Assembly (NCBI GenBank): GCA_031835245.1
Contig: JAVKOQ010000091.1
Coordinates: 121,971 to 185,970 of the forward strand
DNA: 64,000 nt
Source of the DNA: Balamuthia mandrillaris
Taxonomy: Eukaryota > Discosea > Longamoebia > Balamuthiidae
Direction of reading: 5' to 3'
The notes under the pieces are model-generated. The model ran no database searches and had not been told where the DNA came from. It was given only the letters and a program-made list of their open reading frames with translations. A program made the translations under genes and the position numbers. The number at the start of each line of letters is the position of its first letter. Within the stretch, counting starts at the first letter, position 1. Below are positions 42,975 through 54,393 of the stretch, one piece after another.

Positions 42975-43209
42975 CCTTCAAAAATTCACACAGCCACCAC
43001 CGTCAATCAAGCGGAACCGTCCCTCTTTTCTTCGATCAAGCATCACACGGTTATTCTTCCGCTACGTTCTTTCCCGTCAGTAAATCAATGGTTTTTTTGT
43101 CTCTCAAATTCAAAATTCTTCTTGGAATATTTTTAGAAGTAAAATTAGCAGATGTGGCCTAGTTTTTGTTTCCATCTGTTTTTGAAAGCACGTTTTCTCA
43201 TTTCAGCAT

Positions 43210-44458
43210 TGCACACAGGAACAGTAGAAGGGAATCTTGAGAGACGGGTCGCCAAGCTCGAGCAGGAGCACACAGTGTTGCTACAAGAATATAGCAACTA
43301 AGAGAGGTAGTGCCACACATTCCTTACCGAGCAGCATGCAGAAGGCAACAACGACCCCCGCCACTGGCAACGTGAGAGCACTCACTTTGTGGATTTGGCC
43401 TTCCAACAAGGAACTCCACTACCTTCGCTGTGTCGCTTCGATGGGCAGCCCTTTGCCCGCTAAAGGCAAACACTTTAACAAATATCGGAGGGCCCGACTC
43501 GTTGCCTATTGGGAAGAGCTGTTTGCTGAAGGAAGATAGCAGCAATAATAAGCAACAAGAAAAAGAGACAGACAACCCTGGAGGATGATGAGGGCGATGA
43601 ATGACGGAAGAAGAGAAAGAAGGGACCTGGTTCCGCAACATCGCAAGCCAAAAAAAAAGACAGCTGGCTGTCGTGACATTCCGTTGGAGAGGTTTGTGTT
43701 TCTTGTTTTTTTTTTATCCTTTGGTTTACATCTTTCCTGCTTTTTTTTTTGCCTTGCCTTTGTTTTTGCAGTGATTCTTTTGATGATGATGACGATGATG
43801 CCCTTGCATCGCTGAGTATGTCTTTGCCTTCACCAAAGTCTTGCCGCAGCAAGGGAAATGAGGTGCGACCCAACGGCGAGGTCATCCTCTTGCAAAGCGA
43901 AGAACAAACATCCTACCCCTTCTGTTTCTTCGCCGCGCAAAGCCAGAGCGAAGAACAGGCGTTCCAGCGTTCCTTCCCTCACGCCTTTCCCTTTCCCTTC
44001 TCCTTCTCCGTCAGATGAAGAAGAAACTACGTCGCCTCTCACATCTGGCACTTCTTCACTCCGCAGAGACTGCGCGAAGGACCGCCAGCCTATCACGCCT
44101 TCACCCCGTGTGCCGCAACCATCAAAGGATGAAGGGATTTCTGATAATGAGGAAACCGAGGAGGAAGATCTCAGCACTCCTTCCTCCCCGCCCTCTCCTC
44201 CACCCAAACCACCCAGCCAGCTCCATTCCAAACCTACAACCTCCACCCCCACCCCCAAAAGAGGCTCAAGGTGCTATGAGGGATATATCTCCAACTGCCA
44301 CCACCAAGCTTGCCACCAAACAGTCGAAAGTGGCTTCCCAAACGGATACCACCACCATTGCCACCGCCACGACAGCTGCTGCAACACCTGGGCCTCCTGA
44401 GGCAGATGCTCCCATCCGCAGGTCCAGAAGAACGAGGCGACCAAAGTCAGCTTGGTGA
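43210..44458 (+). pseudogene. Second gene of the DNA transposon, Ser/Pro-rich, frame-broken
   Basis: Divergent from the transposase gene by about 240 bp. Segments in different frames read: NLERRVAKLEQEHTVLLQEY (coiled coil); KHFNKYRRARLVAYWEELF, ending at 43539; then, after a probable intron, FDDDDDDALASLSMSLPSPK and TPSVSSPRKARAKNRRSSVP; and finally IRRSRRTRRPKSAW at the stop (44458). Frame changes are needed near 43460, 43910 and 44270. The AYWEELF segment with a basic lead is reminiscent of accessory proteins in large transposons, but no family is assigned. Confidence 0.45.
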
Positions 44459-44797
44459 GTGTTTTGCCTCCTCCTACAGCGCTGCTCGCATTCGCCTGCC
44501 TTGTTGTCTGTTTTAAAAAAAACTCCTAATGACACTTTAGTTGCACTGTAAATAAAATCCTTTCATCCACACGGCCTGTTTTTTTTTGTCCACCAACCCA
44601 CTATGAGCCCCTTCTGAGAATCCAGTCTCAAACTCCGCACAGACTCGCCTCACCCCCTCGTTCATGGAGCCCTTTTTGTGCGCTTTTTGGTTTTTCCTCT
44701 CGCTTAGCTTCGTCCATCTCTCTTGGTTGAGCCTCTTTTGAGCCTTCGCCTCAAATCAGCCTCCATTTCGGCTCAATTTCACCCGCTTTTTTTGCTG

Positions 44798-46657
44798 CGA
44801 TCTACGTAAAGGGCGATGATGCATTTTTCTCGGCCTTCAAACTTAACATAGATACACTGATCCGCCGAGGATTGCACGAAGCCGAGACTCTCGAGAAACT
44901 TATCGATGACATGGTTCCAGATTCTTGGAGCTTGCTTAAGGCCGTAGAGAGAGCGTTGGAGACGCCATACCCAGTCTGGATGCTCAGGATCGACAAAGCC
45001 TTCCGGTTGTTCCATGAAGATTTCCCCATCGAGAACGCAGTAGAGAAGAAAGGCAGTGTTGACATCCATCTGGTGAAGCTCCATGTCTTCAGAGATGGCT
45101 ATGTGAAGAGGATCCGAAGCGAGACGAGCTTAGCGACTAGAAATTCTGCATGTGAAGTTGTCGTCGAGGTAGTAGAAGAGCGAGAAGAGACCGCTTCCTT
45201 GTTGAAGGACGTCAATGCTGGTACGTAAATTATCTTCCTGCTTCTTCCGATTCAGGTGGCGAGGCTTGGGCGAGCAGATGACGACGGTGGTGGCCCCTCT
45301 CAACAACTCTGCTCCTCCAGCATCGTTGTGAGGGGGGTCACCGTTGTAGCCGTTGGATCCGGGGGAGGAAGAGTAGCACTGTTCGGAGAGATTGCGTGAG
45401 GTACGGTTTTAGCAGGACTTGCAGAGGTCTTGGAGCCGCCTGACCTGTTGCACAACCTTAATTTTCCAACAAAACAGTTTTTTTTGAACCAACACAACAA
45501 AAACCACAGCAAATTTTTTGTTTTGAGTGTTCTCAGGGCTCCTAAAGTACCGCGTTTTTGCAGGGAACGCCAGGTTTGGCTCCTAAACTACAAAAGTTTA
45601 CACTTTTGTGTTAAACAACAAATCTGTTGAAAAAATTCAAAGGGGAGCAGCAATTCGTTTCCAACAAAAGTTTGTTTCCTGAAACAGGTCAGCCTGGGAC
45701 ATCGTCGTCGTTGTCACTATCGTCATCATCATCACCAGGGTAGACAATTATGTAGGGACTGTCGTCGATGGGAACAGGATTGCTTGCCACAAAGGTAACA
45801 ACCTTGCTGACAACAATCGATTATGTTGCCTTGTTGTAGAGACGATAGGCTTTGGCTCCTGTTTCAGGACCGAGGTAGATCGTTTCTTTGGCGCAAGGGG
45901 CAAGCATGTTTCGTTGGGACTTCGGGACATGCACAAAGGCAGAACAACCGATTGTACGAAGGTGAGCGAGGGAAGGTTTCTTTCCGGACCAAGCTTCTTC
46001 AGGCGTGATGTTGCCATCAAGCGCTGAGGTGCTCACACGGTTCCTTATGTAGTTTGCCATTCGAACTTTCTTCTGCCCAGAATTGGTCGCCCAGTTTAGC
46101 TTGCTGAAGCATGCAACGTGCTGCTTCCATGAGGACACTGTTCTTGAGCTCGGCGACGCCTTTTTGATGAGGAGCATTCGCTGCTGTCCTTTGCTATTTG
46201 ATACCGAGTGCGTTGAGACGTTCCTTGAACTTTTTGCTGAGATATTCTCCTTGGCATGGAGGGACATCCGAGAGAGTTTTGCTTCTGCAACCGCTGCAGA
46301 ATTTAACGCCGTTAAACGAGGAGAGGTAACTGACGGAGAGAATGGAGGCTGATATGACCGAAACGTCGATGCCAGAGTTCGAGGGGCGTGGGCTGCCGAT
46401 ATGCTGGAGTGTTGGTGGGATGCCGCGAAGTAGAGGAGAGAGGCTCTTTGGAGGAGCTGAGAGCTTGCAAAGTAAGCGTAGGCGTGACGATCTTTGATGA
46501 CGTGATAAGCACGGACCAAGTAGGTGTGTTCCGCTTGGGTGGTTCTGCTGTTCTTCCAGTATGACGCCGGTGTTCAGGGCCTCGTCCACTGAAGATGAGA
46601 AGAGAGTTGCTAGAGCGTAGAGTCGTCATTTTGTGTGAGAGTCACAGGCCCATAACC
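44798..46657 (-). pseudogene. Copia element 2, left part: gag start, integrase, RT N-terminus
   Basis: Minus strand. Primer site at 46657-46647, gag start MTTLRSSNSL (46629), then an internal deletion to the GAG-pre-integrase block LWHRRFGHISLHSLRQLP (about 46400). Integrase remains are RMANYIRNRVSTSALDGNIT and GKKPSLAHLRTIGCSAFVHV (about 46060-45900). RT reads MELHQMDVNTAFLLYCVLDG, PEGFVDPEHPDWVWRLQRSL, YGLKQAPRIWN, SSADQCIYVK and IIALYVD. It stops in the YVDD codons at the transposon edge. Several stops and frame changes are present. Confidence 0.85.
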
Positions 46658-47281
46658 TGTTATAGAGTAGACGAAAGAAACAAGCAGAGGAGGGGTGGAA
46701 GGACATCGTTGCTAATGAGGGCAAGTGGATTACCAAAGACCTCCAAACACCAACACATAGTGCAAGACTGGTTATGTTCTGACATAGTGTGACCATAAGT
46801 GACGTTTTCTTGATGTTGTTGCCACCTTCAGTACTGGAGGGAGTATGTCTAAAAGAGCTTGGAAAGCACAAGATGGTCTTCAACAAGAAAAAGTACCAAA
46901 GCTTTTCAATCCACATTTTCCTGCATACTCAACAGTATCCAATAGAGGAAGGACAATATTATAATAATGTAGTCTGGTTGCTGGCCTTCTGTTTTGATGA
47001 GTAATGTTGAAAATAGTAGCTTCTTTTCAACTCCTTTTTCTAAGCTCTAAGCCATTACTGCTACTTTGGTTATTTGACTATTCTTTTTTTCCTGCCCATT
47101 GGTCTAAGTAATCCAGCTTTGCTGCTCAGTGATAAGATGCAAAGTTGACCTACTTCATCTAGGTAGTTCAATAGTAAGGCTGCTTTTTTTGCTGTACACT
47201 GCATCAAAGCATATAGCTGAGTATTAAGGTTATCAGAAAAAGAGAACGCATAATGACATTATGTAAATCAGGGAATTAGAG
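46658..47281 (-). mobile_element. Interrupted 5' LTR remnant of copia element 2
   Basis: The first bases (TGTTATAGAGTAGA) and the last part (TTATCAGAAAAAGAGAACGC ... ATGTAAATCAGGGAATTAG, 47231-47281) match the two ends of the 256-bp LTRs, but about 550 bp of unrelated sequence lies between. No coding sequence is seen in the insert. Confidence 0.5.
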
Positions 47282-47283
47282 TA

Positions 47284-47318
47284 GTGCCATGCATCAACCT
47301 GGCCTTGGGTCGTGCCAA

Positions 47319-47367
<49 letters not shown>

Positions 47368-47390
47368 ACGCTCACAAAGGAGAGTGTCAA
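47284..47390 (+). repeat. Dispersed repeat with internal (CT)n, copy 2
   Basis: GGCCTTGGGTCGTGCCAATC, then (CT)n and (AC)n, then CAACGCTCACAAAGGAGAGT. It matches the repeat at 164-305. Confidence 0.6.
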
Positions 47391-48935
47391 AGAATGCAAC
47401 AACGATCTAACAGCAGTTGGAGAAAGTTATCAACAAAGCTCGTTGCCTATGGAAGACACGGGACGCATATCTTTTAACCACGTGTGATCCCCCCCCCCTT
47501 CATCCTACGCCCGGAGAGAGAGAGAGAGAGAGAGTTCTCTCCTCTTGAGGAGAGTCCCAAATTATAATGGCGCCATTATAAACCAGTGAGAGTGAGAGTA
47601 ATGTGAATAATATGGATGATACGGCATGAGGCCTGTTGAGGGGAATGATTTGAATGATGTGACATGAGACTTTTAATGTGAATGATAAAATGATATGGCA
47701 TGAGGCCGTGTGGTATAAATGATGTGAGACTATGAATGATATGTGGCAAGAGGTCACTTGATGATATTTGGTTTGATTGCACTGTGTATTGCTTGTTCAA
47801 ATGGTCTCTGTGATTATTATTTGTTGTAGTGTATTAATGATTGGTTTGAGTTTATGCTTCAGTGCATTTCTAAATCTAGAGCACTGGGGCTATAGGGCAA
47901 ACACAGACTGGACAACCAAAAACAGAAAGATAACTTTTCATATACTTGGCACTGTGAAAAGTCTATTTAAGCAATATTCTTAAGTCTGTTTTTTCTTGAT
48001 TCTTTTTTCTTTTCTATTCATGTGAATTATTCTTGGCTGCTGTTCATGTCTTTCTTTGTTTCTTTTTGAGTGAATTCTTGTTGGCTGCTGTTCGTGTCTG
48101 TTGAGTAACGTGGTGAATTTTCGTGGAGTGAATGCAGAACATCGATATGGATTTATTCAATCTCTTCATGCTGACATAACCAGCAGAAAAAAAAATGGAG
48201 GGGTAGCATATAACCCAATAATTTCAACAAAATACGTTCCTTCAGCTAATACTTTGAAATTATGCCAATCTCCTGGTATTCCAGCATAATAGACCTAAAA
48301 AACAAGAGTTTATTCTACTTACTTTAAATGTGTTTTTCTTTTATTTAAAACACTTGCACATGTTGGAAAACCAACAATTCGTGGTCTATTATGACTTCCT
48401 GTCGACACTCTCCCTGGATACCCTAAATGAACTCACCCTTTTTTATTTTCCTTTTTCCTGGATGTCTGAGTACTCCAAAACCAGATGTCTTGTTGTGGTA
48501 ATGGAGTGAGTTGGTGTGGTAGTGGTGATGAAGAAGAAAGGCGTTTGCGCTTGAGCCTTTGTGTTAGTGAAGTGTGAGCTTCAGCAGAAGCAAAGCTTGT
48601 TATTAAGTTAAACAACTCTTCTGGTAATGATTTCAGAATCAGGATATGACTTTACTATATATAAGTCACAGCATGAGCAATGCACAGATAACATTAAGAG
48701 AAGGGGTCTGGGAAGTACCTGGATAGTGTAGCAATTGAGGATTTTTTGGAGGGCATCAGTGCTGTAGAAGGTGTAGAAGGCGTCGTCGGGACGACGTGGT
48801 TTCATTCGTTTGTGCGCCAACAATTATCCGTCGACAAACTTTATCGCATCCATTCATAATAATTATCTTGTTGTTCTCGATAAATATCAAACGGAAGAAA
48901 AGATAGAGCAAAGGAGAGAGAGGAGAGAGGAGGGG
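47391..48935. other. Non-coding, repeat-bearing stretch upstream of the ankyrin gene
   Basis: No gene is supported. At 48363-48415 it holds (minus strand) GGGAGAGTGTCGACAGGAAG, TCATAAT and TTGTTGGTTTTCCAACA, the same motif pair found at 59049-59099 and 59553-59605. A tandem-like stretch of AATGATRTGRCATGAG units runs over 47600-47760. GCCGTCGACAAAC-like sequence (48829) lies 100 nt before the ankyrin gene start. Confidence 0.5.
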
Positions 48936-49899
48936 ATGGCCTCCCGCAGAAATAAACAAAGCGCTACCATGGCAGAAGGAGGAAGCAGCACCGGCGGCGG
49001 TAGCAGCGCCCTTTCCTCCCCACGAAACACCTACCATGACTCCCCCCTCTCCGCCACCGCGGGCAGCAGAATCATTCCCAGAGGGATGGTGACGAGGGCC
49101 ATCATGGCCGAAGGAGGCACCGCCGACACGATGAGCAAACTGCAACCCAAGAGCAATGCCATTGCCTCCCTTCGTGTCACCATCTACGACGTTCGCTTTC
49201 CTCAAAAAGGTTTTTCTTTCTTTCTCTCCTTTTTGATTTTCGATTAACTTTTTTCAAATATTAAAAAAAAAAGGCAACTCAGCTGGAAGGAAGAAGAAAG
49301 GGAGTGCCGGTCGTTCTCGTGGAACGCCAAAGAAAAACCTGCTCGCCGGCTTGGGCAGTGGTGGGGGAGGAGAAGAGCTACGAGCGCCAAGCTTTGCTTG
49401 CCGCGTGAAGTTGGGCCGTTTGCGTGTGCTGCCGAGACAGACGCTCATCCCGGCGGCCCCTTTTCCTACTTGCGTTGGCTCTCATGTCAACTTGTAAGCC
49501 TGCTGTCTTCTTCCTTCTTTGTGTCTTCTTTGCTTTCTTCTTTCTTCTTTCTTGCTTCTTGCTTCTTGCTTCTTGCTTCTTGCTTCTTGCTTCTTGCTTC
49601 TTGCTTCTTTCTTCTTTCTTCTTTCTTACTTTCTTACTTATACATAATCTCAATAGTGCGGTGAAAAGTCTAAAGAGCTACGTCGAGGTGGACGTCTTGG
49701 ACGCCACAACCTACAAAGCATGCGGCAACATTCGGGTGCCGCTTACCGACATACCCTTTGTGCACGACAGCATTCCGTTCGGCGCCATGAAGTACTATCC
49801 GTGGACCCCTCGTCCTGAAATGGATTTGATAGCCGGTGAACTCAGAATCGGCTTTAAACTCGTCAAAGAACGTTATGCTGTTACTAAAAAGGTTTGTCC

Positions 49900-49940
<41 letters not shown>

Positions 49941-52900
49941 CGCATCGCATGCAGTACTCTGGTTTTCTCTTCTATGTTTCGTTATTATCTTTTCTTCTTA
50001 ACTCATCGCTTATCTTTCTGTTCTATGGTTTGTCTCTGTTATTTATCAATAGGGTGAATGGAAAGACAAAACAGCGGGAGGCAGTTTGGACTATCCAACA
50101 TGGACCAACAACACACAATACTTTTTGGCCGTTTCAGTACCAAGCGTGTTGACTATCAACCTACAGAGCGAGGTTGGCTCCAAAGACGTTATTGGATTTT
50201 ATGTAATTAAAGTTGCAGGTATCTATCCATCTATTAGTTTTGATTTGTTCTCGTTGCCTGTTTATTTCATTATCATTTTTTTTTGCTTTAGTATTTACTT
50301 TCTTGTTTGTCCAAAAAACAAAAAAAAAAAAACAAACAAACAAACAAACAAAAACAAGAAATAAACGAATTGGGAGTAAAGCGAAAAGCAAAAGAAGAGG
50401 ACATCATCAAAACAGGAGAACACCGCAAATGGCTGACGAAGAACACGGATCGCCTCCAAATAGATATCCACATGCAAGCTGGTTGCTTTGTTGTTATTCC
50501 ATGTACTAAATATCCTAATATTGGTACTCTCTCTCTCTCTCTCTCTCTCTCTTTTCCCTTTGCTTTGTCTTACGATGGTATGTAGAGGGAGAATATTCGC
50601 TTTGGATAGAAGGAGACTATGACGCTGGTATTAAAGTTGACACGTTTGATGTATGTCCTTTGACTTCTTCTTTAACTCTGTTCGTTAAAATGCCGTTCTC
50701 ACATAGTTTTTAATTAAAAATAAAGGAGACAACCGAGAGAGAAGAAGAAAAGTCGTCTGGCTGGCTCTCTGATAGCGACGACGAGTTTAGCGATTCCTCT
50801 TCCACAACGACCGGCGAACATCGTCTCGCTCGTCCTTCTTCCGCTAAAACGGATTCCTCCTATGACGCCTCCAAAAGCAACGCCTCTCCCTCATCTGCAC
50901 CGAAAGAACTCCTCAAATTCCAACTGCTCAACAAACAAAAACAACAATCCAATTTACTTCGAGCCGCCTCTATAGGCAATATAGGCGCTCTCAAAAAATC
51001 TATCGCCAAAGGTGGCGAGGTCAACCTCAGAGACAAAGACGGCATCTCTGCTCTGACCTTTGCCGCCATGAACGGTCACTACGAATGCGTCAACCTCTTG
51101 TTGGCCAAAGGAGCCGACATGAACTCGATGGACAGCGAGGGCTATAACTCCGTTATGAGGGCCGCTATAGGAGGACATGCCACCACGCTGAAGCTACTGT
51201 TGGAAAACGGAGGAGACATCAGGGCTAGAGATCCCAAAGGCTTTACGCCGTTCATCTATGCAGCGGAAAGCGGCTCATTAGAGTGTGTAAACGTGTTATT
51301 GGAGCATGGTGCGAATGTGAATGAGTCAGCATATAACCGACAAACCGCCTTGATGAAAGCTTGTCTTCGAGGTTTGGTTCTCTTCTCTCCTCTCCTCTCC
51401 TCTCCTCTCCTCTCCTCTCCTCTCCTCTCCTCTCCTCTCCTCTCCTCTCCTCTCTCTCCTCTCCTCTCCTCTCCTCTCTCTCTCTCCTCTTCTCCTCCCT
51501 CTCCTCTCCTCTCCTCTCCTCTCCTCTCCTCTCCTCTCTTCTCTTCTCTTTCTGTCTCTCTCTCTCTCTCTCTCTCTCCTTCTAGTTTGTGTGTCCTGAC
51601 TTTTTCTGAGCTTCTTCCGCCCAATTCTAAAACAAAAATATTTTATTAAAATAATATAGGACATTCGGAAATCGTAAAACGTCTTCTGCGCAAAGGAGCC
51701 AAAGTGGCCTTCAAAGATACGACAGGACAAACGGCAGTGCACTACGCCTGCTCCGCTGGGTCCTCTGAGTGCCTAAAGCTCCTATGGAGCGCCGGAGCCA
51801 ACGTCGACGTCAAGGATAGCAACGGTGAGACGGCTCTCTACAAAGCGGCCATCAAAGGGCATTTGGACGTGCTTCGTTTGCTCATCGAGAAGGGAGAGAA
51901 GGGAAGCAGCACTTCTTCGGAAGGTTCGAGCTCGCCTTTGAGCTTTACTCCGCAAAGAGCTCTTTTGAGAAATTGGGAGACGGTGACGCTGTTGTTGTCT
52001 CATGATCATGCGAGCAACGATGGCGACTTGGGAGATGCTATCGACTCCGTTGAGCAACTACATTACCAACAGGAAGGAAACAACTTGAGTATCAGTACGA
52101 GTGGAAATAGTGGAAGAAAGAATTCGTTATCGCTAAGCAACAGCAGTTTGAACGGAGGAGAGGAGGGAGGATCAGACATCATTGCACAACAGCAACATTT
52201 GACCCTCAGTGAGAAGCCTAAGAAACGAACAATGGACGTGTTGATCATCATCACGAAACATGGGGAGCAACATTCGGCTTTTCAGCTGGTGTCTATCGAT
52301 GGTTGCGTTCAAGGTTTCAATCTCTTTCTGGAAGGCAACAACGAAGTTCTTTCCAACAACACGTCTTCGTCTTCGTATCAAACAGGAAGTAAGAAGGATT
52401 TAAGTCAGATGATGGATTCGCAAAAGAAGAAGGCGTTCAAGAAAGAGAAGAAAGCAAAGAAAGCGACGTTGATGGGAAGGAAGAGCAAGTCTCCAAAAGA
52501 ATCTTCTCCTATCTCTCAGTTCACGTTTGCTGTTCCCTCTTCACCAGCTTCCATGATATCTGCTTCTGCTTTGTCTTCTCCATCTGCCTCAGCTTCCTCT
52601 ACTGCTTCCTCCTCATCCACTTCTCCTTCCATTCCCTCTATTCTTTCCACTCTCTCCGAAGTTACTTCCAGTCCTTCCTTCCATCATCACCTTCATCACC
52701 TCACAACAGAGAAAAAAGACAAAAACAACAATAATAACAAGAACGACGCTCTTGTTAACTTAGTGGCAAAAGGGCAACTGGAAATCCTCTGTTTGTTGAT
52801 TGAACGCGGAGACATTGTCACAAACTATTTGGAGAGCGGCACACAAATGGCTCTCTTCTACGACATCATCGGACAAGACGAGTTTGAGAACCTGTTCTTA

Positions 52901-53695
52901 CGAATCGCTCACGTCCTCTCTGCCACTTCAGAAAAGTCATCTTTGTCTTTGACAAATAGCCCCTCTGCCTCGCCAACAACCGCTCTTTTGGCCGCTGCCC
53001 ATCGCAAAAACGTTAGCTCCTCAAAGGCCGAAGATAAGAAAACAACCAAGACAGCATCAAAGAGTGAAGAGACGAAATCATCATCTTCTACCAACAAAAC
53101 TCCGAAATCACCTTCAAAGGGCATAAGCGGAACCAAAAGCAACAAAAGTGCAAAAACAACCAGCAGCAACACAAAAAACAAAAGCAGTCATCATCACAAC
53201 AAAGACCTCAAAGAACCAAGAAAGAGAAAGAAAAGCAGAGCATCCTCGCCAAAAACAACCGAAGAAGAAAATGCTTCTTCCTCTTCCTCCTCTCATCCAT
53301 TACATCATCCACTCTTTATGTCAGTCTCATCGACTGGATTGGACTTGGCTGCATGTGCTCGCGACATTCGAAAGTTGCCCTTGGGTCTCTTGGTACCCTT
53401 TAACGGACCATTCTTGGCCACTCTTCACTCAGTGGATCTTGTTAACTTGAGTTTGGTCGATTGCTGTCGTACTTCTTCTTTTTCTTCTTCCTCTTCTTCC
53501 TCTTCATCACCAACAACATCACAACAAGGAGAAAGAAAATATTCTTTGACAAATACGCTTCCAGAACAACAAGAGAAAGATGGAAAAGCAGACAAGGACA
53601 AAGAGAAAGGGGTTCAGTCCTTCACGTCCACTGCGACGCTCAACGTGATCAGCGTCATCACCAACACTCGTCACAGTCTTAAAACTTTGTTGTAA
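48936..53695 (+). CDS. C2 - calpain D3-like - ankyrin repeat protein
   Basis: Seven exons (48936-49209, 49274-49493, 49657-49891, 50053-50218, 50586-50650, 50726-51371, 51660-53695) give 1213 residues. A C2-like domain is assembled from exons 1-3 (ASLRVTIYDVRFPQK, FACRVKLGRLRVLP, SYVEVDVLDATTYKACGNIR). Exons 4-5 form a calpain domain III-like unit: GEWKDKTAGGSLDYPTWTNN, TQYFLAVSVPSVLTINLQS, GEYSLWIEGDYDAG. Exon 6 has four ankyrin repeats (ISALTFAAMNGHYECVNLLL, YNSVMRAAIGGHATTLKLLL, FTPFIYAAESGSLECVNVLL) and exon 7 two more (QTAVHYACSAGSSECLKLLW, ETALYKAAIKGHLDVLRLLI), then long Ser/Lys-rich tails. No protease domain is present, so it is a membrane- or lipid-linked scaffold by inference. A partial copy lies at 31738-33210. 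Confidence 0.82.
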
Positions 53696-53715
53696 AATCA
53701 TTATTGCTGCTAGAT

Positions 53716-53751
<36 letters not shown>

Positions 53752-54393
53752 TCCTGGGCTCTCTTCAACAAAACCATTTTATTATGTACATGAAACGGTC
53801 AAGCGTTTGACTTAGTACGCGGCACTGCACACCCAGAGGGTTGGGGATACGAAACGTGTCCAAACATATCGATCCGGTCGCTCAGGGTGTTGGTGATTCT
53901 ATAAGCAAGAAGCTGATGAGCTACCTGTTTGTCAAAAGGTTCGTGGAGCGAAAAAGGATCGGTCAAATTTTTACTATTTACACTACAGCTATGACCTACA
54001 ATGCCCCGCCCCAAAAGAAGGACGCACGTCCGCTACGGGGGCGGCGCCGCTGAGCAGCAAGCATGCTGCTAATATTAATAATAAAAATACATCTGCGGGA
54101 TAGTGTTTTGTTGGATAAATGCAGCATAAATAGATTCTTGGATTACCATCTGTACAACGGAAGGACAGGACTAGGGACAAGTGCGGGTTACAACAATAAC
54201 TAATTACAGATGAGTGAGGGTTAAAACACCAATTAAGAAGTGCTGTTAAAGCAAGACAGCCAGCGCCCTGCCGAACAAGGCGGAGACTCCACCGACACCG
54301 CCCAGAGCAGTGGGGACGCGGTTGCAACAATACGAGCTAACTGTAGGCCAATGTTTTGTCAAGTTTTTTTTGAAGAGAGTGTTGGCATTACAT
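53696..54393. other. Intergenic between ankyrin gene and A2
   Basis: A (CT)n tract at 53719-53749 follows the stop. A short open stretch on the + strand (53841-54053, SISKKLMSYLFVKRFVERKR) has no support as a gene. Nothing else is seen. Confidence 0.5.

Larger units (their letters stand above)
38838..44797. mobile_element. 5.96-kb DNA transposon nested in copia element 2
   Basis: Left end CAGCAAAAAATACC at 38838; the right end read inward on the minus strand is CAGCAAAAAAAGCGGG from 44797. Subterminal inverted similarity is also visible: GGAGGTTGATGTGAGGAGC near 38985 against GGAGGCTGATTTGAGGCG (minus strand) near 44755. It carries two divergent genes, a transposase-like gene on the minus strand and a Ser/Pro-rich gene on the plus strand. 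Both flanks are copia RT codons that join to ALYVDDLL when the element is removed. The target duplication is short or eroded (AT or ATC readable). Confidence 0.8.

Noticed and set aside
48101..48289. Short open frame (GYGFIQSLHADITSRKK-like) as a gene
   Set aside because: It lies among repeat fragments, lacks a recognisable domain and has no splice context.
53841..54053. Possible small gene (SISKKLMSYLFVKRF)
   Set aside because: No splice or promoter context and no similarity; probably chance in non-coding DNA.
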